Below the pieces are notes generated by a model. The model made no database searches. It was not told the DNA's origin and saw only the letters and a program-made list of their open reading frames with translations. The position numbers and the translations under genes are program-made. Shown here one piece after another: positions 21,073 to 32,714 of a DNA stretch of 64,000 bases; the stretch's first letter is position 1; the number at the start of each line of letters is the position of its first letter. This stretch comes from Apodemus sylvaticus (Eukaryota; Chordata; Mammalia; Rodentia; Muridae). The stretch covers positions 29,239,004-29,303,003 of the forward strand of contig NC_067495.1 of NCBI RefSeq assembly GCF_947179515.1. Direction: 5' to 3'.

Positions 21073-23265
21073 AAGTTTTTTTTCTCTCTCTCTCTTTCTG
21101 TAGTGTACTGCATAAAAATAGCCCTTTGTGTTGGAGAATGATGCTACTGTCAGGTTGCTTGGTGAATGTATAGCAGGGTGCTTTGTCAGGAGCAGTTTCC
21201 CAACATTCCTTTGTTTAAAGTTGCAAAATCAAAATGAATATTGATTTTTTTCACCTCAAAATGTAACTTTATCTAGCAAATGCAGGTATTGGCGCACTGG
21301 CACTCTGTTGAATTATGAATTACAAGCCTTTCCTTGCAGGTCAGGTCAACATGATCATCAAAGCTACCCTATGGTGATGAGTGACAGCTTCCCCCTTCTT
21401 TAGTTGGTGATGCAGGGTGTGGAACACAAGGGTGGTGTAGAGGTGTGGTAGGGGTAGTTTTCTCACCTGAGAACCCAGCTTCTTCGGTTGTAGCTTGCAG
21501 CCCTGTATCGGCTTGTGTGACTGAACGTGCAGTAACCAAAGATTAATTCAGAATCAAGTGTTCAGCTAACTAATCCTAGGTAATTTTGGCAGCACTGCCT
21601 CACGTTGTATTGCACGCCTCCACTGCACTCTGGTTCTGAACACCAGTGTGCACCTGGTACTCTGTAGCCCATCACTCAGTGAAGGCAGCCCGAGGCATCT
21701 TGTCTTAGATCGAGACTCTTGTATGTTATGAATTGTAGTGTCCCCCACCCCAGCTTAAGTACAATGTGCTTTGTGCTTGTAGAAACAGTAGTTACATTTT
21801 AGGAAATAGTATTTTCCTACTACCAATTCTGGGCATGTAAATATCAAGCTAATATAGCTTTGGATTATATTGTGTTAGAAAGTTTACGAGTGAATGAATG
21901 TTTAATTATAGAAATTTAATTGCCACCTCGAATTTCATAAAACAAAAGTCATCTAATGAATTTTGGGTTGTCATTTCAACAACTTCTGAAATTCCTTTAG
22001 CATATCTTTCCTATTTTATACTACATATTTATCAGAAGCAGTATTTTCAGAACTGACAGTGATCATCTTTGTGAAGTGTTAAGGATGCCGCTGTCTTGCA
22101 GTATCCTTCCAGAATTTAATTTTTATGTCAAAAAGAAACAAGTACACCCATTGTATTAGTTTGCAAATTTGCTTTAGTCTTGATCAAGTGATCAAATTAT
22201 AAGTACACTAAATAATTATTTTAAATGAAATTTACTTACAATTTATTTTCAGGGAATATTTGAGTTGTAGTACTATTTAATATACCTGTATACTTGGGGC
22301 TATATAAAAATTTCTTGGGCAAAAGGATTACGAATGGCAAAAGTTTAAGAAGCCCTGCTCTAAGAACTCAGGTTCTCTGCCTAAGCACTCTGTACTTCTA
22401 ATCAAGAAGTGGGAAGCAGTCAGGTGGAACGGATGAGCTCTGAGAGGTTATCAGGCAATAGCTTCTATGGCTTCTTAAATGGAACAGCTCTCTCAGAAAG
22501 GTTAGTTCTCCCTGATGGTTTTAGTATTGGCTTCACACATGTAGCCAAGGATGGAATCTGATTCTACTCTTCATTTTTCTTAAAAATAAAAAATCTTAGG
22601 CAAATTCTTAGAGTAGTACCACATAAAAATTTTGCTATTTTCTTCTCTTTCTTTCAGAAATTTGTCTTATATGGAAACAACAGCTTCTTGGTGCTGAAAT
22701 AAAATGTACTATAGCTTTGAGAATTTTAGAGACCATCTTTAGAAAATTCCAAAGATTTTTTTAGTTATTTTTTTAGTTTTGCAACTAAAAGCAACAGCTC
22801 CAGTTCTTATATGCACTGAATGACTACAGAGCTGGTAGAGTCAGAACACATAACCTTGTTAAGAATATAGAAATTGGGTGGGGTGGGGCTGGAGAGACGG
22901 CTACATCCTATCTCAGATATTCTTGGCTTCAGTTTTCTTTCTGTACACATATTCGTTTTTAATCATAAATATCCACAACCCTTCCCAGCGAGGCTGAGAG
23001 TAATATATTTTATCATCTCACTAGTTAATGTGTTTTCTTTGCTGGAGCAGTAATTGTAATCTCTAGCTTTTTTGTTTCTAACCATATTGCTTTCTACTTT
23101 TGGGCTTTCAGCCAACATATAAACATTGACAGTTTAATAATCTGAATTAAGACACCTGGACTGAGATGAATTTTTACACACATGATTACAATGACATACT
23201 TTCTACTCATTAGATTGAACTTGGCTTGAGATAATCAAGTTCAGAACATATATGCAATTAAATAT
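21073..23265. other. Repeat-poor intronic DNA
   Basis: No SINE, L1 or coding motif was recognised with confidence over ~2.2 kb. A short reverse URR/MER-like end ('agtttaagaagccctgctct', ~22340-22365) is possible but not claimed. This is a natural place to look for conserved non-coding sequence. Confidence 0.5.
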
Positions 23266-23404
23266 TTTTCTAATTTTTCCACTTAAAACATAATAGTGCT
23301 ACTGAATTGTAGCCCACATCCCATAAAACTTATACATTTAGTATGCAAGTCAACAGTTTTACTATAGCCACAGAGTTGTACACCTATAATAAATACTTTT
23401 TTTT

Positions 23405-23550
23405 TAATGGTTTTTCGAGACATGGTTTCTCTGTGTAGCCCTAGTTGTCCTGGTACTCACTCTGTAGACCAGGCTGGCCTCGAACTCAGAAATCCACCTG
23501 CCTCTGCCTCCCAAGTGCTTGGATTAAAGGTGTGCGCCACCACTGCCTGG
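23405..23550 (-). mobile_element. Young B1 SINE, minus strand
   Basis: 'gtttctctgtgtagccctag', 'ggctggcctcgaactcagaa' and 'gtgtgcgccaccactgcctg': near-consensus reverse B1. Confidence 0.9.
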
Positions 23551-23711
23551 CAACAACTACTTAATTCTAGAATGTTCCCATTACTTCCAAAAGAATCCCT
23601 ATATTCCCTAGTGGTGACCTCCAATCCTACTGTTACTAGACAGCCACAGAGGTTCTTTCTGTGTATATGTATTTGCCTATTCTGGACATCTCATAGAAAT
23701 GAACCCCATAA

Positions 23712-23800
23712 AGTTGAGCACAATGGTGAACTATGATTTCAGTACATGGGAGACTGAGTCAGGAGAGTCTCTGAAAGTTTGGGGTTAATCTGGATGACCT
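23712..23800 (+). mobile_element. Old B1-like relic, plus strand
   Basis: 'gagcacaatggtgaactatg' and 'tacatgggagactgagtcag' follow B1 order. Confidence 0.45.
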
Positions 23801-23871
23801 AGTGATTTCACGTCTTTCTGGGAAGAGAGAGCAAGAGTATGTTTTAAGAAAATCAAGAAACAAAAAGAAAT

Positions 23872-24056
23872 GCTCAGCTGCAGAGGATAAGAGCACTGAC
23901 TGCTCTTCCAGAGGTCCTGAGTTCAAATCCCAGCAAACACATGGTGGCTCATAACCATCTGTAATGAGATCTGACTCCCCCTTCTGGAGTGTCTGAAGAC
24001 AGCAACAGTGTACTCACATACATAAAATAAATAAATCTTTAAACCCCAACAAACAA
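23872..24056 (+). mobile_element. B2 SINE, 5'-truncated, with 10-base duplication
   Basis: 'gagcactgactgctcttcca', 'acatggtggctcataaccat' and 'gtctgaagacagcaacagtg', then the AATAAATAAATC tail. Flanked by AAAAAGAAAT at 23862-23871 and 24057-24066. Confidence 0.92.
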
Positions 24057-24451
24057 AAAAAGAAATTCGGTCATATAATATATAGTTACTCATCACTGAC
24101 TAACTCCATGTAGCATGTTTTCTAGTTCATCTACGTTGTAGCATGTATTAGTACTTCTTATGGCCCAGAATTATTCCATTGTATAGATATATTACATTTT
24201 ATTTCTTGATTCATTAATTGATTGACATCTGTTTTAGTCTTACCTTTTGGTGGTTGTGCATTGTGCTGCTGTGAACATTTGTGCTATCCTTTTGAGGAAC
24301 TTTTGACTCTTTTTCAAAACAGCTGTAGTGTCTTAATTCTTATCACCAATGTGAGGCTTCTCATTTCTTCATATCCTTGTTAACAGCTGTTATTGTCTAT
24401 TGCTTTGAATTTAGCTAGCCTAGTAGGTGTGTAGTGGTAGCCCATTGTGCT

Positions 24452-24555
24452 TTATCATTTTGGAACAAGATATCTCTCTATGCAGAGCAGAGTACCCCTG
24501 CTTCTGCTGTTTTAGTGTTGGGATTATGAACATGCACTCCCATGTCTGCCTCGTA
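24452..24555 (-). mobile_element. Old B1 relic, minus strand
   Basis: 'acaagatatctctctatgca' and 'tagtgttgggattatgaaca' follow reverse B1. Confidence 0.5.
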
Positions 24556-24614
24556 CTGTAGTTTTAATTGGTAGTCCCTAGATGACTTTTAATATTGAAC
24601 TTCTATTGCCCTCC

Positions 24615-24768
24615 CACTTATTTGTTTTGAGACAGTTTTATTGTATAGCCTATATTGGTCTAGAGCTCACTATGTAGCTTAGGCTATCCTTGAACTTATA
24701 GTAATCCTCCTGCCTCAGCCTCCTGGTCTGGGGATTACAGGTGTATATCACCATATCTAGCTTTGAGG
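24615..24768 (-). mobile_element. B1 SINE, minus strand
   Basis: 'gttttgagacagttttattg', 'gtagcttaggctatccttga' and 'ggggattacaggtgtatatc'. Confidence 0.75.
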
Positions 24769-24807
24769 ATCTCCTCATATACATATTGTATACTTTTATA
24801 TTTTCAG

Positions 24808-25042
24808 GTTTTCTTTTGAGATAGTGTCTTATGTCTTCCAGGCTGGCCTCTAATGCTATCTGTAGTAGAAGATGATCTCAAATTTGTGACCCTCTTCCCC
24901 ATATCCCCCAGGTACTGGGATTGTGGCTGTGTAATTTACCACACCTAATTTATTTGGTTCTGAGGATCAAACCCAAAGCTTTGTGTGTGTGTGTGTGTGC
25001 CTGGAAAACACTAACCAAGCCACTGAGTGAACTCACCCCAGC
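24808..25042 (-). mobile_element. B4 SINE with internal (TG)n, minus strand
   Basis: A reverse B1 part (24810-24950, 'ccaggctggcctctaatgct') is followed by a reverse ID-like part ('ttctgaggatcaaacccaaa', 'aagccactgagtgaactcac') interrupted by (TG)n. Confidence 0.65.
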
Positions 25043-25329
25043 CTTGAATGTATCTTCTGTATAGATATATGTATATGCTTGCTTGTCCATTTGAACAATT
25101 GCTTATCTTCATAGCTTGAATTGTAAGTGTTGTAAAAATATGTTCTAGATATAGATATGTCATCAGATACACAATTTACAAAATATTTCTCCCATTCTTT
25201 AGTCTGAGTTTTTCTTATTTCTGGTGCCCTTTGATTCAAGAAAGTTTCGACTTTGATGAAGGTTTACATTTTTTGTCATTTGTATTTTTGATATGTTTCT
25301 TAAAAGTACTTAAATTCTTAAAGAATTTA

Positions 25330-25505
25330 AATGATACGTATTGATTTGAGTGTTGGGGAAGGGCACGCATGTGCCACAGCACACATGCAGATCTAAGAGG
25401 ACTGTTTCTGGAGGTGCTTCTCTCTCATTTGGGTCCTGGGGATCAAACTCAGGTTGGCAGGCTTGGTGGCAAGCACCTTTCCTCACTGAGCCATCTCACT
25501 GGCCT
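25330..25505 (-). mobile_element. B3 SINE, minus strand
   Basis: 'gatcaaactcaggttggcag', 'ggcttggtggcaagcacctt' and 'ctgagccatctcactggcct' are the reverse B3 head. Confidence 0.8.
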
Positions 25506-25624
25506 TTGGTATCATGTTTAAGAAATCATTGCCTAATCCCAAGATCACAAAGATTTACATATTTTTTCCTATGAGTTTGTAGATATAGTTTACATGCTGA
25601 AGTTTCTTTAAAAATCCATTTTGA

Positions 25625-26387
25625 GTATGCACTCACTAATTAGTGGATGTTAGCCCAAAAGCTCAAAATAAACAAGCTACAATTCACCCAGCACAGGAAG
25701 CTCAAGAAGGAGGACTTAAGTGAGGGTGCTTTGGTTCCTCTGAGAAAGGGAACAAAATACTCACAGGAGAAATAAGGGAGACAATGTGTGGAGCAGAGAC
25801 TGAAGGAAAGACCACCCAGAGAGAGCCCTACCTGGGGATTCATCCTATAAACACTCACCAGACCCTGACACTACTATGGACTACAAGAAGTGCATACCAA
25901 AAGGAGCATGTCATGGTTGTCTCCGGAGGGGCCCTGCCAGAGCCTTACACATACAGAGGCAGATGCTAGCAACCAACTATTGGACTGAGCATGGGGTCCC
26001 CAATGGAGGAGTTGGAGGGTAGTCCAGAGGAGCTGAAGGGGCTTATAGCCCCATGGGAAGAACAATGACTTAGGCCACCCACTCACCCCAGGACTCCCAG
26101 GGACTAAACCATCAACCAAGGGGTACACGTGGTTCCAGCCAAAAATGTGGCAGAGGAAGGCCTTGTTGGGCATCAGTGGGAGGAAAGTTCTTTGGTCGGG
26201 TGAAGGCTCAACAGAGGCCCCAACAAAGGGAAATTAAGGGGGGGAGGTCAGAATGGGTCAGGTGGAGGGGCATATACATGAAGGCAGGGGGTGGGAGGAG
26301 GGCTTGGGGGTCTTTGGGGAGGGGGGAAATCGGCAAAGGTTTTACCATTGGCAATGTAAATGAAAACTATATTCAATTAAAAAAAGA
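25625..26387 (+). mobile_element. L1 3' end, 5'-truncated, with 15-base duplication
   Basis: Begins in the ORF2 tail/3' UTR junction ('gtatgcactcactaattagt'), includes 'gtggagcagagactgaagga' and the purine-rich 3' UTR, and ends '...gcaatgtaaatgaaaac' with an A-rich tail. Flanked by perfect AAAAATCCATTTTGA at 25610-25624 and 26388-26402, inside the ancient L1. Confidence 0.93.
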
Positions 26388-26494
26388 AAAAATCCATTTT
26401 GAATTAATTTGACTGTGTTCTGTGTGAAGTAATGGTTCAAATGTATTCTTCTGTACATGGGCCTGTAGTTTTCTTAGCATTGTTTGTTGAAAGG

Positions 26495-26640
26495 CTGTTT
26501 TTTTGTTTATTTGTTTTGATTTTTATGATTCTTGATTCCAGGCTGGACTTGAACTTATTTGGTAGTCAAGAATGACATCAAAGTTCTGATTCTTTTGCTT
26601 CCATCTTCCCAGTGCTGGGACTTGAGACTCCACTACCTCT
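26495..26640 (-). mobile_element. Old B1 relic, minus strand
   Basis: 'ccaggctggacttgaactta' and 'ccagtgctgggacttgagac' follow reverse B1. Confidence 0.55.
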
Positions 26641-26802
26641 CCTTGTTCTATTAAATTCTTTTGGAACCCTGTCTACAATCAGTTGACTGTAAATGTAAGA
26701 GTATATGTTTGAACTGTAAGTTCTATCTCATTGAGATATAGAGATATATTCCTATCATAATTTGAATACCATGTGTCTCAATTTGTTTCATCTATTTTTT
26801 GA

Positions 26803-26960
26803 GAGAGAGGGGGGAGAGAGAGAGAGGGAGAGAGAGAGGGAGGGAGGGAGGGAGGGAGGGAGGGAGAATGTGTGTGTGTTACTCTGCAGTGTTGGCCTAT
26901 CTGCAACTCCCTGTTTAGAACAGGCTAAGCTTGAACTCATAGACATCCACTGAATGAGGT
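26803..26960 (-). repeat. (GAGA)n/(GGGA)n microsatellite joined to a B1 fragment
   Basis: Purine array at ~26803-26867 with GAGA then GGGA units, then a reverse B1 remainder ('aacaggctaagcttgaactc'). Confidence 0.7.
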
Positions 26961-27289
26961 AGATGGCATGGAAGACAGAACTGCAAAATACAGGAAATGA
27001 CCATTGTGCACCCACAAGGTGAATGGATGTCTGATTCTAAACATGAAGCCTTCTTAGGCGATCTCAAACACTTAGTTTTGCTTTATTTGTCTTTTTATGT
27101 CTGATCAATAAGTGAAAGTTTAAGTCTAAAGTGGCTCCTTCAGTAAGAGGAAGAGGTTTGCTAAGCTAAGAGTGGGGTGGTGTTTCCAGAGTGCGCCCTA
27201 AAGTGCGGGTGCCATAGGCTCATCCTTCTGCCCCCAGCTCTAGCTCTACCCAGATAGGTCTCAGGCTGTCTGTATGAATTAACCTTCTT
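26961..27289. other. Intronic DNA without recognised feature
   Basis: Nothing recognised. It ends with the left duplication of the next L1 (27274-27289). Confidence 0.5.
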
Positions 27290-27613
27290 TTTAAAATTGA
27301 TATATTTTTTATTTACATTGCAAATGATTTCCCCTTTTCTGGGTCCCCACTCCTCGCAAGTCCCATAAGCCCTCTTCCCTCCCCCTGTTCCTCCATCTAC
27401 CCCTTCCCACTTCCCTGTTCTGGAATTCCCCTATACTCTTGCACTGAGTCTTTCCAGAACCAGGGGCCACCCCTCCATTCTTTTTGGACATCATTTAATA
27501 TGTGGATTATGTCCTGGGTATTCAAAGTTTCTAGGCTAATATCCACTTATCAGTGAGTGCATACCATGATTGACCTTTTGAGACTGGGTTACCTCACTTA
27601 GTATGATGTTCTC
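27290..27613 (-). mobile_element. L1 3' UTR end, 5'-truncated, with 16-base duplication, minus strand
   Basis: Reverse of the young murine L1 3' UTR: 'tttatttacattgcaaatga', 'acttccctgttctggaattc', 'aatatccacttatcagtgag', 'gggttacctcacttagtatg'. Flanked by ATGAATTAACCTTCTT at 27274-27289 and ATGAATTAACTTTCTT at 27614-27629 (15 of 16). Confidence 0.93.
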
Positions 27614-27629
27614 ATGAATTAACTTTCTT

Positions 27630-27916
27630 CCTGTCATTGTCTGTCAGCATTTCAGCCATATACTTTCTCCTATGCTTCTAGGTTTAAGCCTTTTTTATTT
27701 AAAGAGCCCTGTATTACTATTTCTAGTGGAGTTCTGAGTGAGACTAGAGATACACATGCATGTTCACCCCACTCAGACTATCCAGTCAGTCACTAAAGAG
27801 ATGACTTTACAGAAAATGACATAGAAAAGTTGCAAAAGTAGTTTAATCCACACTTTGCTTCATTAATGTTAATTTTATATTCAAATGTAAGCATCATTAT
27901 CAAGAGTGAAAGAGTT
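27630..27916. other. Intronic DNA without recognised feature
   Basis: Nothing recognised. Confidence 0.5.
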
Positions 27917-29830
27917 GAGGGGCTCCAGAGATGGCTCAGCTGTTAAGAGTGCAAAGAACTCAAGAAGTTAGACTCCAGCGAGCCAAATAACCCTATTAAA
28001 AATGGGGTACAAAGCTAAACAGAGAATTAACTGAGAAAACTTGATTGGCTGAGAAGCATCTAAAGAAATGTTCAACATCCTTAGTTATCAGAGAAATGCA
28101 AATCAAAACAATCCAGAGATTCCACCTTACACCAGTAAGAATGGCTAAGATGAAAAACTCATGTGACAGCAGTTGCTGGCGAGGGTGTGGAGAAAGAGGA
28201 ACACTCCTCCACTGCTGGTGGGATTGTAAGATGGTACAACCACTCTGGAAATCAGTCTGGCGGTTCCTCAGAAAATTGGACCTGAGGACCCTGCTATACC
28301 ACTCCTGGGCATATAACCAGAGGATTCCCCAGCATGTAATAAGGACACATGCTCTACTATGTTCATAGCAGCCTTATTTATAATAGCCAGAAACTGGAAA
28401 GAACCCAGATGTCCTTCAGCAGAGGAAAGATATGGTACATTTACACAATGGAGTACTACTCAGCTATTAAAAACAGTGATTTCATGAAATTCTTAGGCAA
28501 ATGTTTCTTAGGAACTAGAAAATATCATCCTGAGTGAGGTAACAGTCACAAAAGAACACACATGGTATGCATTCACTGATAAGTGATATTAGCCTAAAAG
28601 CTCAGAATACCCAAAATACTATTCACAGACCATATGAAGCTCAAGAAGAAGGAAGACAAAAAATAATCATGGGAGGTAGAGGGTGGGAGGGACTTGGGAG
28701 GAAGAGAGGAGGGGGGGTGGGGAAAGGCAGGATCAGGTATGGGAGGAGGCAGGGATGATATACAGAGGGTCAGGAAACTGAACAGAGGTGTGTAGCAATG
28801 TGGGGTGGGGAACTGGGGGTAGCAACCGGCAAGTCTCAGATGCCAGGAAAGCAAAAGCCTCCCAGATCCCCACTGGGAATGACATTAGCTGACATATCCA
28901 ACAAAGGGGAGGGAGAACCTACAGACTGTATCCAGATGTTAGGCAAGGCCCCTAGTTGGGGCATGGGACCACCCACTCATCTCCAAATTCTTAACCCAGA
29001 AGGGCTCCTGTCTAAAGGAAATACAGAGACAAAGTATGGAGCAGAGACTGAAGGAATGGCCATCCAGAGACTGCCCCACCTGGGGATCCATCCCGTATAC
29101 AGTCACCAAACCCAGACACTATTGTGGATGCCAACAAGTGCTTGCTGACAGGAGCCTGATATAGCTGACTCCTGAGAGGATCTGCCAGAGCCTGACAAAT
29201 ACAGAGGGGGATGCTCACAGCCAACCATTGGACTGAGCACAGGGACTCCAATGGAGGAGTTAGACTAGGGACTGAAGGAGCTTAAGTGGTAGTCAACCCC
29301 ACAGGAGGAACAACAATATCAATCAACTAGACCCCCCCCCCCCACCAGAGCTCTCAGGGACTAAACCACCAACCAAAAAGTACACATGGAGGGACCCATG
29401 GCTCCAGCCACATATGCAGCAGAGGATGGCCTTGTAGGACATTAATAGAAGACGTCCTTTGTCCTGTGAAGGTTTGATGCCCCAGTATAGGGGAATTCAA
29501 GGGCAGGGAGGCAGGAGTGGGTGGGTGGGTGGAGCACACCATCATAGAATGGTGGATGGAATAGGGAGTTTCTGGGTAAAAACTGGGAAAGGGGATAATA
29601 TTTGAAATGTAAATAAACAAAATATCCAATTAAAAAGAAAAGAGTGTTTACTTCTCTCGCAGAGCCCCCAGGTTTGAATCCTAGCACTATTGGCCCATGA
29701 CCACCTATAATTCAAGTTTCTGGGGGATCTAATACCCACTTGCCTCTACAGACATGTGTACACACATGATGCACAGATGCTCACACATGCATATGTACAG
29801 ACACACAAGTAAATACAAATTAATTTAAAA
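27917..29830 (+). mobile_element. B3 SINE split by an L1 insertion, plus strand
   Basis: The head lies at 27917-27951 ('gggctccagagatggctcag', 'ctgttaagagtg') and the remainder at 29640-29830 ('agagtgtttacttctctcgc', 'cccaggtttgaatcctagca', tail to 'tttaaaaaaaag'). Removing the L1 restores a continuous SINE. Confidence 0.88.
27952..29639 (+). mobile_element. L1 3' part (ORF2 C-terminus and 3' UTR), plus strand, inside B3
   Basis: Starts in the ORF2 C-terminal third. The 107-codon frame at 28045-28368 shows SLVIREMQIKTIQRFHLTP-like, CWRGCGERGTLLHCWWDC and VQPLWKSVWRFLRKL motifs of the L1 C-terminal cysteine-containing region, then breaks. The ORF2 end (MEYYSAIK at ~28445) and the full 3' UTR follow, ending 'gaaatgtaaataaacaaaat'. 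Duplication AAGAGTG at 27945-27951 and 29640-29646. Confidence 0.93.
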
Positions 29831-29854
29831 AAAAGAATAGGGATTGAGCTTGTC

Positions 29855-30072
29855 TTAGTTCTGTCTCTACTGCTGTTACAAAGCATCATGATAAGGCAAC
29901 TCGTTTATTTTTTCTTTTTTTTCTTTCTTTCTTTCTTTTTTGAAACGGGATGGGGGGGGCTTTCTATATATCCCTGGCTGTCCTGTGACCCATTGTTTAG
30001 ACCAATCAGAGAGCTGCTTGGCTCTTCTTCCCACATGCTCAGATTAAAGGCATGTGTCACCATCCCTGGCTT
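29855..30072 (-). mobile_element. B1 SINE with TTTC-rich tail, minus strand
   Basis: The T-rich/TTTC tail at 29905-29940 is followed by 'gaaacgggatgg', 'atccctggctgtcctgtgac' and 'attaaaggcatgtgtcacca'. The short piece to its left ('cttagttctgtctctactgc') resembles the end of a rodent dispersed repeat. Confidence 0.7.
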
Positions 30073-30257
30073 CTTCAGTTTTTCTACTGGTGGTCCATTT
30101 CTGATGTAGAATCTTATCTGGAATCCCTAATTGCATTTACTTTTAATTTGTCTTCAGTTTTCCCCAGTCTGTGACAGTTTCTTAATCTTATATTTCATGA
30201 TACTTTTGAAAAACATGGGCTGTTTATTTCATAGAATGTCCCTTAATTTGAGTTTGT
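30073..30257 (-). mobile_element. Ancient L1/MER-like 3' fragment (part 1)
   Basis: 'tagaatgtcccttaatttga' and 'gtttgtctgat', continued after the next insertion by 'gtttgatgttttcttaaggt' (30614-30740), resemble an old eutherian repeat on the minus strand. The family is uncertain. Confidence 0.4.
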
Positions 30258-30272
30258 CTGATCTCTCTCTCT

Positions 30273-30325
<53 letters not shown>

Positions 30326-30470
30326 CTCACCCCCCCCCCCTCTCTCTCTCTCTCTCCCTCTGTCTCCCCAGTCTCCATCCATCTCCCTCTCCCGTTTCCC
30401 CTTGTTTTCTCCTCTCCCTCTCTCTCCATCTCTCCTCTCCCTCTCTCCCTCTCTCTCCCCCTCTCTTTTT
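30258..30470 (+). repeat. (TC)n pyrimidine-rich microsatellite
   Basis: (TC)n with a C10 interruption near 30330, then an imperfect CTCCCT-rich tract. Open frames here are translated low complexity. Confidence 0.93.
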
Positions 30471-30471
30471 G

Positions 30472-30613
30472 GCATAGTCTGATTTGTGTAGCCCAGGTTG
30501 GCCTTAAACTGATCATGTAGCTGAAGTTGACATTGACCCCTTGAACTCTTTACCCTTCTGCCCCTGCCTCCTGGGTACTAGACTTAGAGCTATAAGCCAC
30601 TGTGTCTGGCTTT
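30472..30613 (-). mobile_element. B1 SINE, minus strand
   Basis: 'gtgtagcccaggttggcctt' and 'gagctataagccactgtgtc'. The TC tract is probably its expanded tail. Confidence 0.65.
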
Positions 30614-30740
30614 GTTTGATGTTTTCTTAAGGTTCAAATAAAATTGTGCATTTTGGGGCAAGAATGGTAAAAAAACGATTAGTATCTTCTCAGGGATATG
30701 ATTTTGGTAGGTCTTGTTACAGGACATATACTTTGATTTT

Positions 30741-31577
30741 GTGTCTAAATTGGAATCTGCATTTCTTTACTGCCAAATTGCGACTTCTCCCTTTATAGTT
30801 AAAGTATCTTGGGAGAGATGCTTTAAGACAATGCACATATTCCATTTTTCCTTGAAAATTTGCTCATTCATTTAGTGTTCATTTGTGGGTCAATCTCTCT
30901 TTTTTAGAGTATTTGTGATATTTGACTAAGATGAATATACTATGCCCTATAAAAATGAAGATAAATTATGTTGGAATCCTATTGTATTAGTATGACTTAT
31001 CAGTGTGTTCTCCAATTTCCAGGGCTCAACACAGACATCTTTTTTTCTTCCCAGTATGAACATTTCTGGTTATGTATGCAGTAGTCTGCTGTGTAGTGAC
31101 TAAAGGTTTCAGGCTAACATATTACTCTGAAGTAATTTCAAAGTGCAGGAACTAGCAATAATACCAAAGAGTCTTGTATGTCTGTTGACCTAGGTTTGCT
31201 TAGCATTTGTTACAGTGGCTCTGTTTTTTTGCACCCCTCTCTTTCCCTCCCACTTACTTTATATATCTGTATTATACAACTGCTGCTCTCTACAAACTCA
31301 TTTGAGATTAAGTTGCACAGATCAAACTTTCTTGTACTTTAATATGTAAACCTAACAGTATGTTCACCTGTTCAATTTTTGTATATACATGAGGTAGTTT
31401 TAGAGTTGCAAACCCAGACTTTTTCAAGCAATATGTCCCTTAAGTAGATTATAGCATTTACATGCAGCTCTTTTTGTCTTTCATTTTATCACATCCAGTT
31501 AAGATATGATTTTTGCAGTTTTCCACTGAAGCTTTAAGTTTGAGACCTGTATATATTGAATATAGGAAATATAGGCT
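30741..31577. other. Intronic DNA, possibly ancient repeat
   Basis: No gene. 31250-31577 has a faint resemblance to old L1 3' ends ('gagattaagttgcacagatc'). Confidence 0.4.
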
Positions 31578-31680
31578 GGAAATATGTGATATACCTTTGT
31601 GGTGGAGGACTTGCCCAGTATGTATGAGACCCTAGGTTCATTCCCCAGTACTACAAAACAAAACAAAATAAAGCTCAAAA
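31578..31680 (+). mobile_element. ID-like SINE relic, plus strand
   Basis: 'ggaggacttgcccagtatgt' and 'cctaggttcattccccagta', then an ACAAAACA tail. Confidence 0.65.
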
Positions 31681-31869
31681 GAGGAAATTTAATATTAATG
31701 CAACCTTCTAGTCTCTGATCTAGATTTCAGATTCCTTAGTTATCCCTAAAACATTCTTTGTTGTAGTTCCTCTCTATTGTAGGCTGTAGCCGGCATGGTG
31801 CACGGAATTGATTTGTCATAGCTCTTTCATTTCCTTTGATCTGGAATAGTTCCTGTAAGCCTTCATCTG

Positions 31870-32020
31870 TTCTGTTCTTTTCTTCTTTTCTGACACAGGG
31901 TTTCGCTATGTAGTCCTGGAACTTGCTTTATAGACTAGGCTGACCTCTAACTTGTGGCAATCCTCCTGCATTTGCTTCTGAAGTGCTGAGATTTCAGGCA
32001 TGTACCACCATGCCTAGCCA
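31870..32020 (-). mobile_element. B1 SINE, minus strand
   Basis: 'cacagggtttcgctatgtag', 'actaggctgacctctaactt' and 'gcatgtaccaccatgcctag'. The sequence on both sides (31681-31869, 32021-32110) may belong to one ancient repeat. Confidence 0.8.
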
Positions 32021-32299
32021 TTCCTTTTCTTTGATCACATTGACAGTTTGAAGATAGATATGTCATGACATTATTTTGTAGAAAGTGCCAAGTTTAGGTT
32101 TGCTTGATTTTTTTTTCTGGATTTACCTGTCCACACTGTATCTTCTTGTAATTTGGATCATTTAGTCAAAGAATTATTTAAGCCTGTAGTAATTTTAGGT
32201 ATGATACACTAGAGTGATCAGTATCATGGAACATCTTACATTAATGTTTTAGATTGAAAATTTATGACTGAAAAGTTTTCAAAAACCATTTCTATCTAA

Positions 32300-32530
32300 A
32301 ACTGGGACTGGTGGTGCCAACCTGTCACCCCCAACTACTTGGGGGTTTGAGGCAAAGGGATTATAAATTCGGAGCTTGCTTGAACTACAGACTGAATTCA
32401 AAGCCAACCCAGAAAGTTTAGGGAGCTACTGTTTCAAAAATTTAAATAAGCATAAAAAAGGACTAGGAATAAAGCTCATTGGTACAGTGCTTGTGTGGCA
32501 TGAGGTTGCCCTACATTTACTGTCTAGTAT
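32300..32530 (+). mobile_element. RSINE1/B4-type SINE, plus strand
   Basis: A B1-like half ('gggggtttgaggcaaaggga') and an ID-like half ('ggaataaagctcattggtac', 'gtgcttgtgtggcatgagg'). Confidence 0.7.
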
Positions 32531-32714
32531 GGCAGATAGACAGATTGGATATACTTAATATGAATCGAGTTATTCACTATGAAATGTCAATGAATAATTT
32601 AGCCATTCATGACTAGCTAACCTTCCTTCCTTACCCTCACTTCTTTTTTCTTTGTTTTCATGTTTTTCCCTTTCTCTACTGCTTTTTTCTTTATTTGAAT
32701 CCTTTTTATTTATT

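Larger units (their letters stand above)
23266..26760 (-). mobile_element. Ancient L1 (eutherian L1M-type), minus strand, discontinuous
   Basis: Read on the minus strand, ORF2 pieces lie at 26403-26760, 25506-25624, 25045-25330, 24556-24614, 24067-24451, then the 3' UTR at 23551-23711 and 23266-23404. Diagnostic plus-strand words include 'aagaaatcattgcctaatcc', 'gaattattccattgtataga', 'tattgtctattgctttgaat' and 'tttgcctattctggacatct'. All frames are destroyed. The gaps hold B1, B2, B3 and B4 copies and one younger L1. Confidence 0.75.

Noticed and set aside
22320..22370. Possible end of an old DNA transposon
   Set aside because: Only about 25 bases resemble known ends and no second terminus was found.
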